A stretch of DNA of 64,000 bases from JAGIBJ01 sp032119795 (lineage in GTDB: Bacteria > Actinomycetota > Thermoleophilia > Solirubrobacterales > Solirubrobacteraceae), in assembly GCA_032119795.1 (NCBI GenBank), contig JAUMFO010000038.1:15127-79126 (forward strand), written 5' to 3'. A model generated the notes under the pieces. It ran no database searches. It had not been told where the DNA came from and saw nothing but the letters and a program-made list of their open reading frames with translations. Shown here one piece after another: positions 37,169 to 45,320 of the stretch (position 1 is the stretch's first letter; the number at the start of each line of letters is the position of its first letter). The position numbers were made by a program, and so were the translations under genes.

Positions 37169-37967
37169 TCTCAACGACGGCGTAGTCCGAGACGATCGCG
37201 AACGGCTCACCGGCAGGCGCGGCGGCATCGAGGATGGCAATGGCGTCGGCACGCACGGTGGCCCAGTCGTGCGGCTCGATCGACCGTTGGGCCGTCAGCC
37301 ACATCGGGTGGTGCGTCTCCTGCACGGTGAACCAGTCTTCGGCTGAGTCGGCAGCGAATCGTGCCTGCGCGGCGTGGAGGCTGATGGCGGCGGCGCCGCC
37401 AGGGACGAGCCCGGCGAAGGTGTCCGGGTCGTGCCACAGAACCTGGGACGCGTCGGCGTCGGCCAAACGGGCGACGGGCGGCATGGCTGGCTGCGTCGTG
37501 ACGTTCGCGGCCTCACGCATGCGTCCGGCGACGTCGGCGATCGGACCGCTGGGCAGCCACGCTGAGTACAGGAGACGCCCACCCGGGGCCAGGACGCGGG
37601 CCGTCTCGGAGAACGCTGCGGGCGCGTCGTGGCAGAAGATCATCCCGAAGTTGGAGACGATCAGGTCGGCGTCGCCGTCTGGAAGTGGCAACGATTCGGC
37701 GCCGGCGACGACCGCAGCGAGCTGGTGGCCGGCGTCGTGTGCCCGAGCCGAGGCGATCCCCAACAGCCGCAGCGACGGGTCGACCGCGGTGACGTGTGCA
37801 CCAGAAGCCAACAACGGCAGGGTGGCGTTGCCGTGGCCGCATCCCAGATCGATCGCTCGCTCTCCCGGCTGCGGCGCCGCCAGCTGCACGAGATGCTCAG
37901 CCGATGGCGCGAGCGTCGGTGCGAAGACCTCGTAGGCGCCGATTCCCCAGTCAGGTGCGCTGCTCAT
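37152..37967 (-). CDS. class I SAM-dependent methyltransferase
   Basis: A 271-residue methyltransferase with the SAM-binding motif AIDLGCGHGNATLPL (about 38-52), the acidic VTAVDPSLRLL near 59, and VSNFGMIFCHDAPAAFSE near 104. It belongs to the broad UbiE/methyltransf_11 group; its substrate cannot be predicted. It converges on and overlaps the aminotransferase gene by 17 bases. Confidence 0.88.
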   Translation of the reverse strand: MSSAPDWGIGAYEVFAPTLAPSAEHLVQLAAPQPGERAIDLGCGHGNATLPLLASGAHVTAVDPSLRLLGIASARAHDAGHQLAAVVAGAESLPLPDGDADLIVSNFGMIFCHDAPAAFSETARVLAPGGRLLYSAWLPSGPIADVAGRMREAANVTTQPAMPPVARLADADASQVLWHDPDTFAGLVPGGAAAISLHAAQARFAADSAEDWFTVQETHHPMWLTAQRSIEPHDWATVRADAIAILDAAAPAGEPFAIVSDYAVVEIRPQR

Positions 37968-38023
37968 GCCCCAAGGTCTACCGGGCCTGGACGCACGCCG
38001 CGTGAAAGGACTGGACTGCCCGA

Positions 38024-39256
38024 TTACCGCAGCTCGATGGTGGTGGTCCTCGTGGTGGTCTGCATCGACGTGTTCGTCGGATCGCCGTGCGTTGCCGAGA
38101 CCGTCAGCTTGGCCGTCACGCGGCGCTGCTCACTGAGGGCGGGCCGCGCCTTCCAGCTCAGTCGCATGAACAGCTCAGCGGGGGTCTGCGGGGTCACGGC
38201 GGTGGTGGTCGTCGCGGCGATGATGCGGCCTCCGGGCACTGCGAATCGACGCGCGTCGCCGCGGGAGATCTCGAGCTTGGCGGTCACGAACCCACCGGCA
38301 GAGGAGTTGACGAGGAAACGGATCGGCTCGCCGCGCAGGCTCGCGCGCAGGCTGAATCGCGAGCGCGGGGTGACGGTCATCGTGGCGGGGAAGAGCGGTG
38401 TGGTTTCAGGCGTGATCGGGGTTCGTCCGCCGCCGCTGACGCCCTCACAGGACGGCAAGACCGTGTCGGCGCTGTCGACGACGGCAGCGTCGCGGTCGCC
38501 GGGGCCGCAGCTCACCTGGTCGGCCTCGGGGGTGATCGCCGCGATCTGCTCGGCGGTGACGCCCGTCAGATCGGTGGGGTAGTCGGTGGCGTCGAGCACG
38601 TCCATGCCGGCGAAGCTGGTGCCAGAGACGGACTCGACGCCGTCGCCGTAGAGGTTGTCGCGCCCCTGTTCGCCGAAGAGGGCGTCGCTGTCGGCACCGC
38701 CGAAGAGGACGTCCTGACCGGGGCCACCTTTGAGGCCGTCGCGGTCCTGCCAGCCGTAGATGAGGTCGTCGCCGGGGCCGCCGACGAGATCGTCGGCGAG
38801 CATCGTGCCGTCGATCTTGTCGTTGCCGTCACCGCCGTCGACGATCGCCCGCGGGTGGCGGTCGGTGTCCCATGCGAGCTGGAGTTGGTCATCGCCGCCC
38901 CCGAGCGTCGCCCGGAGCGTCAACGGGTTGGCGGGCCGCGCGATCGCGCCGCAGGAGAGTTCGCGATGCCCGCCGGAGTCGCGGCCAGGCAGGAAGCGGC
39001 AGCCGGGGCCGGCCAGCAGCCGGGTTGCGTCGGTCTTGGCGTAGAACGTGACCTGGGTGCGGCTGTGCTCGCCGGCGCCGCTGATCTGGTCGGCGGCGCC
39101 GTCGCCCGTGAGCGTGAGGACGTTGCCCGCGCGGCTGATCGTCGTCGTCGCGCCCGCCGACGGGACGGCGATCACGGTCAGGGCGACAGCGAGGCCCGCA
39201 AAGAGCAGCGACCTCGTGGCGGAGTGGGGGCGAGGCAGCGGGCTCATGGTTTGCAT
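38024..39256 (-). CDS. secreted protein with RTX-like calcium-binding repeats
   Basis: A 410-residue secreted protein. After a signal peptide (about 10-38) come a beta-rich region and four to five glycine/aspartate nonapeptide-type repeats at about 150-210 (GGDGNDKIDG, GGPGDDLIYG, GGPGQDVLFG, GGADSDALFG), which form calcium-binding rolls in hemolysin-type proteins. The C-terminal 130 residues are a separate beta-rich domain. No export-signal or enzyme domain is recognised, so a surface or structural role is likely. GGAG lies 5 bases before the ATG at 39256. Confidence 0.82.
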   Translation of the reverse strand: MQTMSPLPRPHSATRSLLFAGLAVALTVIAVPSAGATTTISRAGNVLTLTGDGAADQISGAGEHSRTQVTFYAKTDATRLLAGPGCRFLPGRDSGGHRELSCGAIARPANPLTLRATLGGGDDQLQLAWDTDRHPRAIVDGGDGNDKIDGTMLADDLVGGPGDDLIYGWQDRDGLKGGPGQDVLFGGADSDALFGEQGRDNLYGDGVESVSGTSFAGMDVLDATDYPTDLTGVTAEQIAAITPEADQVSCGPGDRDAAVVDSADTVLPSCEGVSGGGRTPITPETTPLFPATMTVTPRSRFSLRASLRGEPIRFLVNSSAGGFVTAKLEISRGDARRFAVPGGRIIAATTTTAVTPQTPAELFMRLSWKARPALSEQRRVTAKLTVSATHGDPTNTSMQTTTRTTTIELR

Positions 39257-39359
39257 CCCACTCCAATTGAGGGGAAGGAGCAAAACACTGCGCGGCGATT
39301 CGGAAACCAGCGGTATTCCATGGTTCGAGTGTTGAGGCGATTGCCCGGCTTGCCTTGAT

Positions 39360-39698
39360 TCAAGCGGTGTGGAGTCGCGCACTCGGCGCCGCGGATCGTA
39401 GGCGGCGAGCCCGTTCGCGCAGGCCGTCGGCGACCGACTGATCCGTTGGGAGCTGCGCGAGGAGTGCCTGGAGTTGGTCGCGCTCTTCGGCGCTGACGCG
39501 GTCGACCCAGCGCCGTCCCCAGCTCGCGAACCGCGGGTCCTGCGCCTCGGCCATGAGCGCGAGGATGTCGAGGGCGTCCTCCAGGTCCACCTGTGGCACG
39601 TCGATCAGTGCCATCTCGACGGCGCCGAGGCTTCCGCCGCGAATCGCGCGCCGCAGCACACTCGTTGGGCTCCCTTGTGCGGTCACCGGATCGACCAT
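39360..39698 (-). CDS. small helical protein, possibly SOS-regulated
   Basis: A 112-residue protein of unknown function, predicted mostly helical, with conserved-looking SVLRRAIRGGSLGAVEMAL (about 12-30) and DPRFASWGRRWVDR (about 53-66). I recall similar short proteins in other actinobacteria without known roles. Possible starts are 39698, 39707 and 39719; none has a ribosome binding site. The SOS box at 39701-39714 touches all of them, and the 39698 start, right behind the box, would suit a leaderless LexA-controlled message. Confidence 0.6.
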   Translation of the reverse strand: MVDPVTAQGSPTSVLRRAIRGGSLGAVEMALIDVPQVDLEDALDILALMAEAQDPRFASWGRRWVDRVSAEERDQLQALLAQLPTDQSVADGLRERARRLRSAAPSARLHTA

Positions 39699-39700
39699 AG

Positions 39701-39714
39701 CGAACATATGTTCG
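39701..39714. promoter_or_regulatory. SOS box (LexA operator)
   Basis: CGAACATATGTTCG is a perfect 14-base palindrome and fits the Gram-positive/actinobacterial LexA consensus CGAAC-N4-GTTCG at every fixed position. It lies at the start of the small minus-strand gene and 208 bases before the alkyltransferase-like gene on the plus strand. Confidence 0.75.
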
Positions 39715-39769
39715 CCCATGCACGCCGTCTTGCACGCACGTAGCGGGTTCGTCGCCAAGTCACGATCTT

Positions 39770-39896
39770 GGGTTTTGGCGCGTCAGCCTCGGTCTGGTTT
39801 GCAGCGACGGTCTGCAAACCTGATGGCTCCGGGGGTTTTGGCGCGTCAGCCTCGGTCTGGTTTGCAGCGACGGTCTGCAAACCTGATGGCTCCGGG
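39770..39896. repeat. two tandem 63-bp repeats, each with a 9-bp hairpin
   Basis: The unit starting GGGTTTTGGCGCGTCAGCC (39770) repeats in phase at 39833 with no mismatch that I can see over 63 bases. Each copy contains the perfect hairpin GGTTTGCAG / CTGCAAACC with a 7-base loop (39796-39820 and 39859-39883). It sits 26 bases before the alkyltransferase-like gene. It could be a duplicated operator, a recombination target or a dispersed repeat. Confidence 0.85.
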
Positions 39897-39921
39897 CCTG
39901 TGCGGCTCTACGATCGACGCC

Positions 39922-40221
39922 ATGGCCGACGAGGAGCGCATCGAGCGGATCAGGGCAGCGGTCCTGGCAATCCCCGAGGGCTTCGTGCGCACCTACGGCG
40001 ACATCGCCCCGCGAACCCCGCGCCTCGTCGGCGCCGTCCTGCGCGAGCACGGCGAGGGCCTCCCGTGGCACCGCGTCGTGCGAGCCGACGGCTCCGTCAC
40101 CCAAGGCGAGCGCCAGCTCGCCCTCCTGCGCGCCGAAGACGTCCCCCTGCGCCCAGACGGCCAAAAGGTCGACCTCCCCGAGGCCCGCTTCCCACTGCCA
40201 CCGGGCGAGACGGCGCCCTAG
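39922..40221 (+). CDS. alkyltransferase-like protein (ATL)
   Basis: A 99-residue protein matching the DNA-binding half of O6-methylguanine methyltransferases. The active-site PCHR motif reads PWHRVV here (about 49-54): the acceptor Cys is Trp, which marks ATL proteins. They bind O6-alkylguanine, do not repair it themselves, and flag it for nucleotide excision repair. IPEGFVRTYGDIA (about 15-27) is the usual start of this domain. ATG at 39922 is chosen because homology begins there; the frame stays open upstream through the tandem repeats. Confidence 0.88.
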   Translation: MADEERIERIRAAVLAIPEGFVRTYGDIAPRTPRLVGAVLREHGEGLPWHRVVRADGSVTQGERQLALLRAEDVPLRPDGQKVDLPEARFPLPPGETAP

Positions 40222-40378
40222 AGGCCCCGACCTCACCAACCAGCGCAGGCCCTCGAGAACGCGCACGAAGGAAGCAGGCGAGGTCCTGACGGGTCGCCGA
40301 CCAGAGGGAGCGCCAGCGACCGGAGGGAGTGGTCCGAACGGGGGCTCACCCACCCCCGCCCGGAACGTTGCCGAAGGT
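40222..40378. terminator. gap with the second copy of the 44-base element and a hairpin
   Basis: Between the converging ATL and CitE-like genes lies 40299-40342, 40 of 44 bases identical to 3565-3608 (differences at positions 16, 23, 26 and 35 of the element). It runs into a hairpin CGGGGG/CCCCCG (40339-40358). The shared position between gene ends supports a transcription-end role. Confidence 0.6.
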
Positions 40379-41431
40379 CTAGAACCCGTACGCGGCGGTG
40401 AGCTCCTCGTCACCCTCAGCCAGCTGCTCGGCGAGCTCAACAAGCACCTTTGCCTGCTTCCAAGTGGCGTCGTCTTGCATCTTGCCGTCGATCATGTGGA
40501 CGCCCTTGCCGTCCGGGATCGCTTCGATGATCTTCTTGGCGAAGAGCACTTCGGCGGGATCCGGCGAGAAGACCTTCTTGGCGATCGCGATCTGGGCGGG
40601 GTGCAGCGACCAGGTGCCGACGCAGCCGAGGATGAAGGCAGCGCGGAACTGGGCTTCGCAGGCGACGGTGTCTTTGATGTCTCCGAACGGGCCGTAGAAC
40701 GGCAGGATGCCGGCGGCGGTGCAGGCGTCGACCATGCGGGCGACGGTGTAGTGCCACGGGTCCTGCTGGGCGCGGACGCGGCCGATCTCGAGGTCGTCGG
40801 CGTCGGTCGGATCCGAGATCGAGACGTAGCCGGGGTGGCCGCCACCGACGCGGGTGGTCTTCATGCGGCGGGAGGCGGCGAGGTCGGCGGGGCCGAGCGA
40901 GATGCCCTGCATGCGCGGGGAAGCGCTGGCGATCTCCTCGACGTTGATCATGCCGGAGGCCGTCTCGAGGATCGCGTGGAAGAGGATCGGGCGCGTGATG
41001 CCGGCCTTGGCCTCGAGCTGGGCGACGAGGCGGTCGGCGTAGTGGATGTCGTCGGCGGACTCGACCTTCGGGATCATGATCACGTCGAGCTGGTTGCCGA
41101 TCTCGCTCACGAGCGTGGTGAGGTCGTCCAGGACCCACGGCGACTCGAGCGAGTTGATGCGCGTCCACAGGGGCGTGCCGCCGAGGTCGATCTCCTTGCC
41201 GGCCTTCACGAGGCCGGCACGAGCGGCTTCCTTCTTGTCGACGGAGACCGCGTCTTCGAGGTTGCCCAAGACGATGTCGGCCTTGGCGGCGATGTCCGGC
41301 AGCTTGCCGAGCATCTTCTCGTTGCTCGGGTCGAAGAAGTGGATCATCCGCGACGGGGTGAACGGGATCTCGCGGAGAGGCTCCGGGGCACCCGCGGCGA
41401 GCGGCTTAAAGAAATCACGAGGATGGCGCAC
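40379..41431 (-). CDS. HpcH/HpaI aldolase, CitE-like (second copy)
   Basis: A 350-residue CoA-ester-lyase family protein. It keeps ADIVLGNLEDAVSVDKKEAA (about 51-70), VIMIPKVESADDI near 118, the ILETASGMINVEEIA block near 154 and TWSLHPAQIAIAKKVFSP near 275. It is diverged from the copy at 31672-32649 and 25 residues longer, so the two likely act on different CoA esters, for example lyase versus thioesterase. It may be co-transcribed after the hydrolase gene upstream (10-base gap). Confidence 0.82.
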   Translation of the reverse strand: MRHPRDFFKPLAAGAPEPLREIPFTPSRMIHFFDPSNEKMLGKLPDIAAKADIVLGNLEDAVSVDKKEAARAGLVKAGKEIDLGGTPLWTRINSLESPWVLDDLTTLVSEIGNQLDVIMIPKVESADDIHYADRLVAQLEAKAGITRPILFHAILETASGMINVEEIASASPRMQGISLGPADLAASRRMKTTRVGGGHPGYVSISDPTDADDLEIGRVRAQQDPWHYTVARMVDACTAAGILPFYGPFGDIKDTVACEAQFRAAFILGCVGTWSLHPAQIAIAKKVFSPDPAEVLFAKKIIEAIPDGKGVHMIDGKMQDDATWKQAKVLVELAEQLAEGDEELTAAYGF

Positions 41432-41440
41432 CGCCTGATC

Positions 41441-43408
41441 CTACGAAGCGGCGGCCTCTGCTTGCGTCTTCCTGGCGCGAGCCATCTCCAGGGCCTGCGC
41501 GAGCGTTGGGAGGTCGGTCGCGACCGACGCCGCGCTAGCGCGCGGCTTGGCGTTGACCCGCGAGCCGCCGAGGCGGCCGGTGGCGCGGCCACTCTTGGTG
41601 AGCGTGATCGCGCCGCTGGCAGCGTTGGAGCCTGAGAAGGTGAACGTCGAGGTGCCGTTTGCGTTGTAGGACCCGCTGATGCGCACGCCGGGAACCAGCT
41701 CGTAGCTGCGCAGCGTCCAGCGCGTCTGCGACTTCACCCGCGCCGAGCCGCCCCGCAGCCCGCCGATCGACTCCGGCAGGCCTCCGGTGGCGAGGATCTC
41801 GCCGATGATCGCCCGGCGGGCGTCGGTCAGCGCGGCGGGGAGCAGGTTGAGCGTCCGGCCGGGCCTCGAGGGCAGGCTGCCGGCCTTGGGGATGTCGGCG
41901 AGCGAGCGTGGCGCGCGACTCGTCGGCTGGAACGGCGAATCGACGGCCTTGCAGGCTGCGGGCGCCGCGCCCTTGAGGAATGCGCTCACGGCGTCTTTGC
42001 CGCAGGTGCCGTACTCGGCCGTCAGGACCGAGTGGCCGACCTGCGGGATCGCCACGAGTTTGCCCTGTGGGAACCGGGCGACGAGCGTCGTGGCGTCCTC
42101 CAGTGGGGTGCGCACGTCAGCCTGGCCGCTGAGCACCAGCACCGGAATATCGGGGAGTGGACCAGGTGCCGGCGGCGCCGCTGAGGCGACGTTCCAGCCC
42201 AGGCACGTGCCCGCGAAGCTGCCGAGGCCAACCGACCGTGGGAAGAGGCCCCACGCTGCGGCTGGGGCTGCGGCCACGGCGTCGGCGAGCTGCTTGGTGC
42301 GCTGCGAGAGCGAGCCGCCGCGCGCCCAGGGGAAGGTCGGGTTCTCTTCGCAGAGCGTGGCGAGGTAGAGCGCGCCGTCGCCGAATTCCTCGTCGTCTTC
42401 TTCGGACTGCAGCCGCTCGCCGGGGAGCGCGTCGCGGCTGTCGAGGCCGCCGGAGTTGGCGGAGAGGCGCAGCAGTGGCTGGCGATCGCCCTTGCGCGCC
42501 GATCGCACCGCTGCGGGGAGTTGCGCGCGGATCGCGGGGCTGAGGTCGCCGGCCGTGATCAGATCCAGGAGGCCGTTGACGCCGAGCCTGGCGGTGTAGC
42601 GGCGTCCGTCGCCGTCGAAGACCGGCGCGCTGATGCTGCCCTTGGCAAGGTCGCCGGCGAGCCGCCGCAGATCGCCGACGGCGTTCGGCGTGGCGTCTTT
42701 ACAGGCGCGGCTGGCGCAGAGGTCATCGCCGATCACGCGGGTGGTGGCCGTCGCGGTGCCTCGGCGCAGCGAGTCCGGGCCCTCGGGCAGCACCGTCGAG
42801 TCGAGAATGAGCCCGCGGGTGCGCGCGGGATACGCGGCGGCGTAGGCCAGCGCGACCTTCGTGCCGTAAGAGACGCCCATCAGGATCAGCTGGTCGTAGC
42901 CGCCCGCGATGCGCAGGTCTTCCAGGTCGGCGACCGTGTCGGCGGTGGTGTAGAGCGCTCGGCGCGCGCCAAGCTCGGTGGAGCAGCGGCCGATCAGCAG
43001 ATCGAAGTTGCCGCGGTCCTGCAGGGCGGCGCAGCTCAGCGAGCCGGACTTTCCGGTGCCGCGCTGATCGAAGACGAGCAGGTCCTTGTCGGCCAGGCCG
43101 ACGGAGACCAGGCTCGCGAAGCTGCGAGCAAACGGCTGGGCCGCTTGGCCGGGGCCGCCGGCGAAGGCGACGATGGCCGTCCGCGTCGGGTTCGTCGGCG
43201 CGACCTTGCGCGTGACCGACAGGCTGACCGTCCCCGGGAGCGCACCTTTGTGGTCGAGCGGGACCGAGAGCTTGCCGCACTGGTAGTTCGCGGCGAGGCA
43301 GCCGGCCCACGGAATGTCGGCGGCCTGCGCGGGGCTCGTGGAGGCCGCGAGCGAGATGCTCGCCAGGAGACCCGCGAGCAGGGGCCAGGAGCGTCGGCGA
43401 GCAGGCAT
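41441..43408 (-). CDS. secreted alpha/beta hydrolase, tripeptidyl-aminopeptidase-like
   Basis: A 655-residue secreted hydrolase with a signal peptide (about 1-30). The fold elements are FAGGPGQAAQPF (about 82-93, oxyanion loop), DLLVFDQRGTGKSGSL near 110, the nucleophile in LMGVSYGTKVAL near 176-187, and PVLVLSGQADVRTPLED with a late GHSVL providing Asp and His. It resembles secreted actinobacterial tripeptidyl aminopeptidases/proline iminopeptidases. About 150 C-terminal residues form an extra beta-rich domain. The ATG at 43408 is preferred over the adjacent GTG. Confidence 0.85.
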   Translation of the reverse strand: MPARRRSWPLLAGLLASISLAASTSPAQAADIPWAGCLAANYQCGKLSVPLDHKGALPGTVSLSVTRKVAPTNPTRTAIVAFAGGPGQAAQPFARSFASLVSVGLADKDLLVFDQRGTGKSGSLSCAALQDRGNFDLLIGRCSTELGARRALYTTADTVADLEDLRIAGGYDQLILMGVSYGTKVALAYAAAYPARTRGLILDSTVLPEGPDSLRRGTATATTRVIGDDLCASRACKDATPNAVGDLRRLAGDLAKGSISAPVFDGDGRRYTARLGVNGLLDLITAGDLSPAIRAQLPAAVRSARKGDRQPLLRLSANSGGLDSRDALPGERLQSEEDDEEFGDGALYLATLCEENPTFPWARGGSLSQRTKQLADAVAAAPAAAWGLFPRSVGLGSFAGTCLGWNVASAAPPAPGPLPDIPVLVLSGQADVRTPLEDATTLVARFPQGKLVAIPQVGHSVLTAEYGTCGKDAVSAFLKGAAPAACKAVDSPFQPTSRAPRSLADIPKAGSLPSRPGRTLNLLPAALTDARRAIIGEILATGGLPESIGGLRGGSARVKSQTRWTLRSYELVPGVRISGSYNANGTSTFTFSGSNAASGAITLTKSGRATGRLGGSRVNAKPRASAASVATDLPTLAQALEMARARKTQAEAAAS

Positions 43409-43483
43409 CACCGCAACGTACCGGTGCGGTAGGTCGCGGGACGCCGCAAAGCGCCCGTCAGTGCGTCATCTAGGCTGCCGCGC

Positions 43484-45226
43484 ATGGCCCCGCCTCGCGA
43501 CCCCAGCAACGCCGAGATCGCCGTCATCTTCGAGGAGCTGGCGGATCGCTACGAGCTCGACGGCGCGATCGCTCACCGCGTGCTGGCCTACCGCAACGCC
43601 GCCGACGCGGTGCGCGCGGCGCCGACGTCGGTCGCGGCGCAGACTCGCGAGGGAACCGTCACCGACATCCCGGGGATCGGCAAGACCCTCGAGGAGAAGC
43701 TGGGCGATCTCCTCGATACCGGCACGATTCCGGCGCTCGAGAAGCTGCGGGCCAAGATCCCCGACGGGCTGCTCGTGCTCACCCGCGTGCCGGGCCTGGG
43801 CGCCAAGCGGATCGCGAAGATGCACCGGGAACTCGGGATCGACGGGCCCGAGACGCTGAAGGTCGCGCTCGACACCGGCCAGGTCGCCGAGCTCAAGGGC
43901 TTCGGCGCGTCGAGCGCCGCGAAGATCGCTGCGGCGCTGGAGGCCGCCGGCGACGCCATCAGCGGCGGCCCCGAGCGGGTCCTGCTGCCAAAGGCACTGG
44001 AGATCGGGGAGGCGCTGCGCGACGAGCTGCGCGCGCACCCGTCCAGCGACCGTGTGGAGCTGGCCGGATCGGCTCGGCGCCGGGTAGACAGCGTCCACGA
44101 CCTCGACCTCATCGCGACCACCAGCGACGTGCATGCCCTCGTCGACGCGTTTGCCGCCTCCGAGTTGATGGCCGAGGTGACGTCGCGGGGCGACAACGGC
44201 GCCCACGGCATGACGCAGGCGGGGCTTGCCGTCGACCTGCGGGTCGTGCCGCCGGCGCAGTTCGGCAACCTGCTGCAGCACTTCACCGGTTCCAAGGCGC
44301 ACAACGTGGCCTTGCGTACGCAGGCGCAGGCGCGGGGGATTCGCGTGTCCGAGCGCGGCATCCTCAATGAGGAGACGGGCCAGCTGACGCGGTGTGACAC
44401 GGAGGAGCAGGTCTACGAGACGCTGGGCCTCACGTGGGTGCCGCCGGAGCTTCGCGAGGATCGCGGCGAGCTGCAGCTGGGCGCCGACGAGGTGCCGAAG
44501 CTGATCGAACTCTCGGATCTCCGCGGAGATCTGCACCTGCACTCCACGAAGTCCGACGGGCGCGCCTCGATCGAGGAGATGGCGCATGCCGCGATCGAGC
44601 TGGGCCACGAGTACCTGGTGATCACCGATCACTCGGCCTCGCACGGATTCGGCAACCACGTGACGCCGGAGGAACTCGAGCGGACCATCAAGGAGGTGCG
44701 GGCGCTCGATCCCACCTTCGGCGACGCGTTCACGCTGCTGGCCGGCAGCGAGATCAACATCGGCGTCGACGGCTCCCTCGACTACCCGGACGAACTCGTC
44801 GCGCAGCTGGACTGGGTCGTGGCGTCCGTCCATACGGCATTCGCCAGCGACCCGACGGCCCGCATCGTCGCCGCGTGCGAGCACCCCTCGGTCGACCTGA
44901 TCGGCCACCCGACGGGCCGCATGATCGAGAAGCGCGCGCCGTACGACCTCGACATGAAGCAGGTGATCGAGGTCGCGGCGGCCACCGGCACGTTCCTGGA
45001 GATCAACGGCTCGCCGAGGCGTCGCGACCTGAGCGAGATCCACGCGCGGGAGGCGGCGCGCTGCGGCGTGAAGCTGGTGATCAGCTCCGACGCCCACGGC
45101 CCCGAGGTCCTGACCAACCAGCGGTGGGGGATCTACACCGCCCGGCGCGCCTGGCTCACGGCTGCCGACGTGGCGAACACGCGGCCCTGGGCGGAGCTCA
45201 GGCAGCTGCGCAAAGGCGCGCGCTGA
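43484..45226 (+). CDS. polX: DNA polymerase/3'-5' exonuclease PolX
   Basis: A 580-residue family X DNA polymerase joined to a PHP domain. Order: helix-hairpin-helix elements (TDIPGIGKTLEEKL near 59, VPGLGAKRIAKM near 101), nucleotidyltransferase core with GSARRRVDSVHDLDLI (near 195-210; the DLD aspartates bind metal), and the PHP domain from about 345 (DLHLHSTKSDG, ITDHS, GHPTGR, SSDAHG), which gives 3'-5' exonuclease. It fills short gaps in base-excision repair. It stands next to the repair-gene stretch. Confidence 0.93.
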   Translation: MAPPRDPSNAEIAVIFEELADRYELDGAIAHRVLAYRNAADAVRAAPTSVAAQTREGTVTDIPGIGKTLEEKLGDLLDTGTIPALEKLRAKIPDGLLVLTRVPGLGAKRIAKMHRELGIDGPETLKVALDTGQVAELKGFGASSAAKIAAALEAAGDAISGGPERVLLPKALEIGEALRDELRAHPSSDRVELAGSARRRVDSVHDLDLIATTSDVHALVDAFAASELMAEVTSRGDNGAHGMTQAGLAVDLRVVPPAQFGNLLQHFTGSKAHNVALRTQAQARGIRVSERGILNEETGQLTRCDTEEQVYETLGLTWVPPELREDRGELQLGADEVPKLIELSDLRGDLHLHSTKSDGRASIEEMAHAAIELGHEYLVITDHSASHGFGNHVTPEELERTIKEVRALDPTFGDAFTLLAGSEINIGVDGSLDYPDELVAQLDWVVASVHTAFASDPTARIVAACEHPSVDLIGHPTGRMIEKRAPYDLDMKQVIEVAAATGTFLEINGSPRRRDLSEIHAREAARCGVKLVISSDAHGPEVLTNQRWGIYTARRAWLTAADVANTRPWAELRQLRKGAR

Positions 45227-45320
45227 GGCTGCGCTGGCCTCGTTGCGGTCGCGCACTCCACGGAAGGGGCAACGATGTCTTCGGTTGGCCCAGTGCCGTC
45301 TGCGCTACGTTGCACATCAG

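Noticed and set aside
39770..39896. CRISPR array
   Set aside because: Only two copies, directly joined with no spacer and 63 bases long; no cas genes nearby.
39553..39921. N-terminal extension of the ATL gene through the tandem repeats
   Set aside because: The frame is open, but the extension translates to repeated low-quality sequence and overlaps another gene; ATL homology begins exactly at the ATG at 39922.
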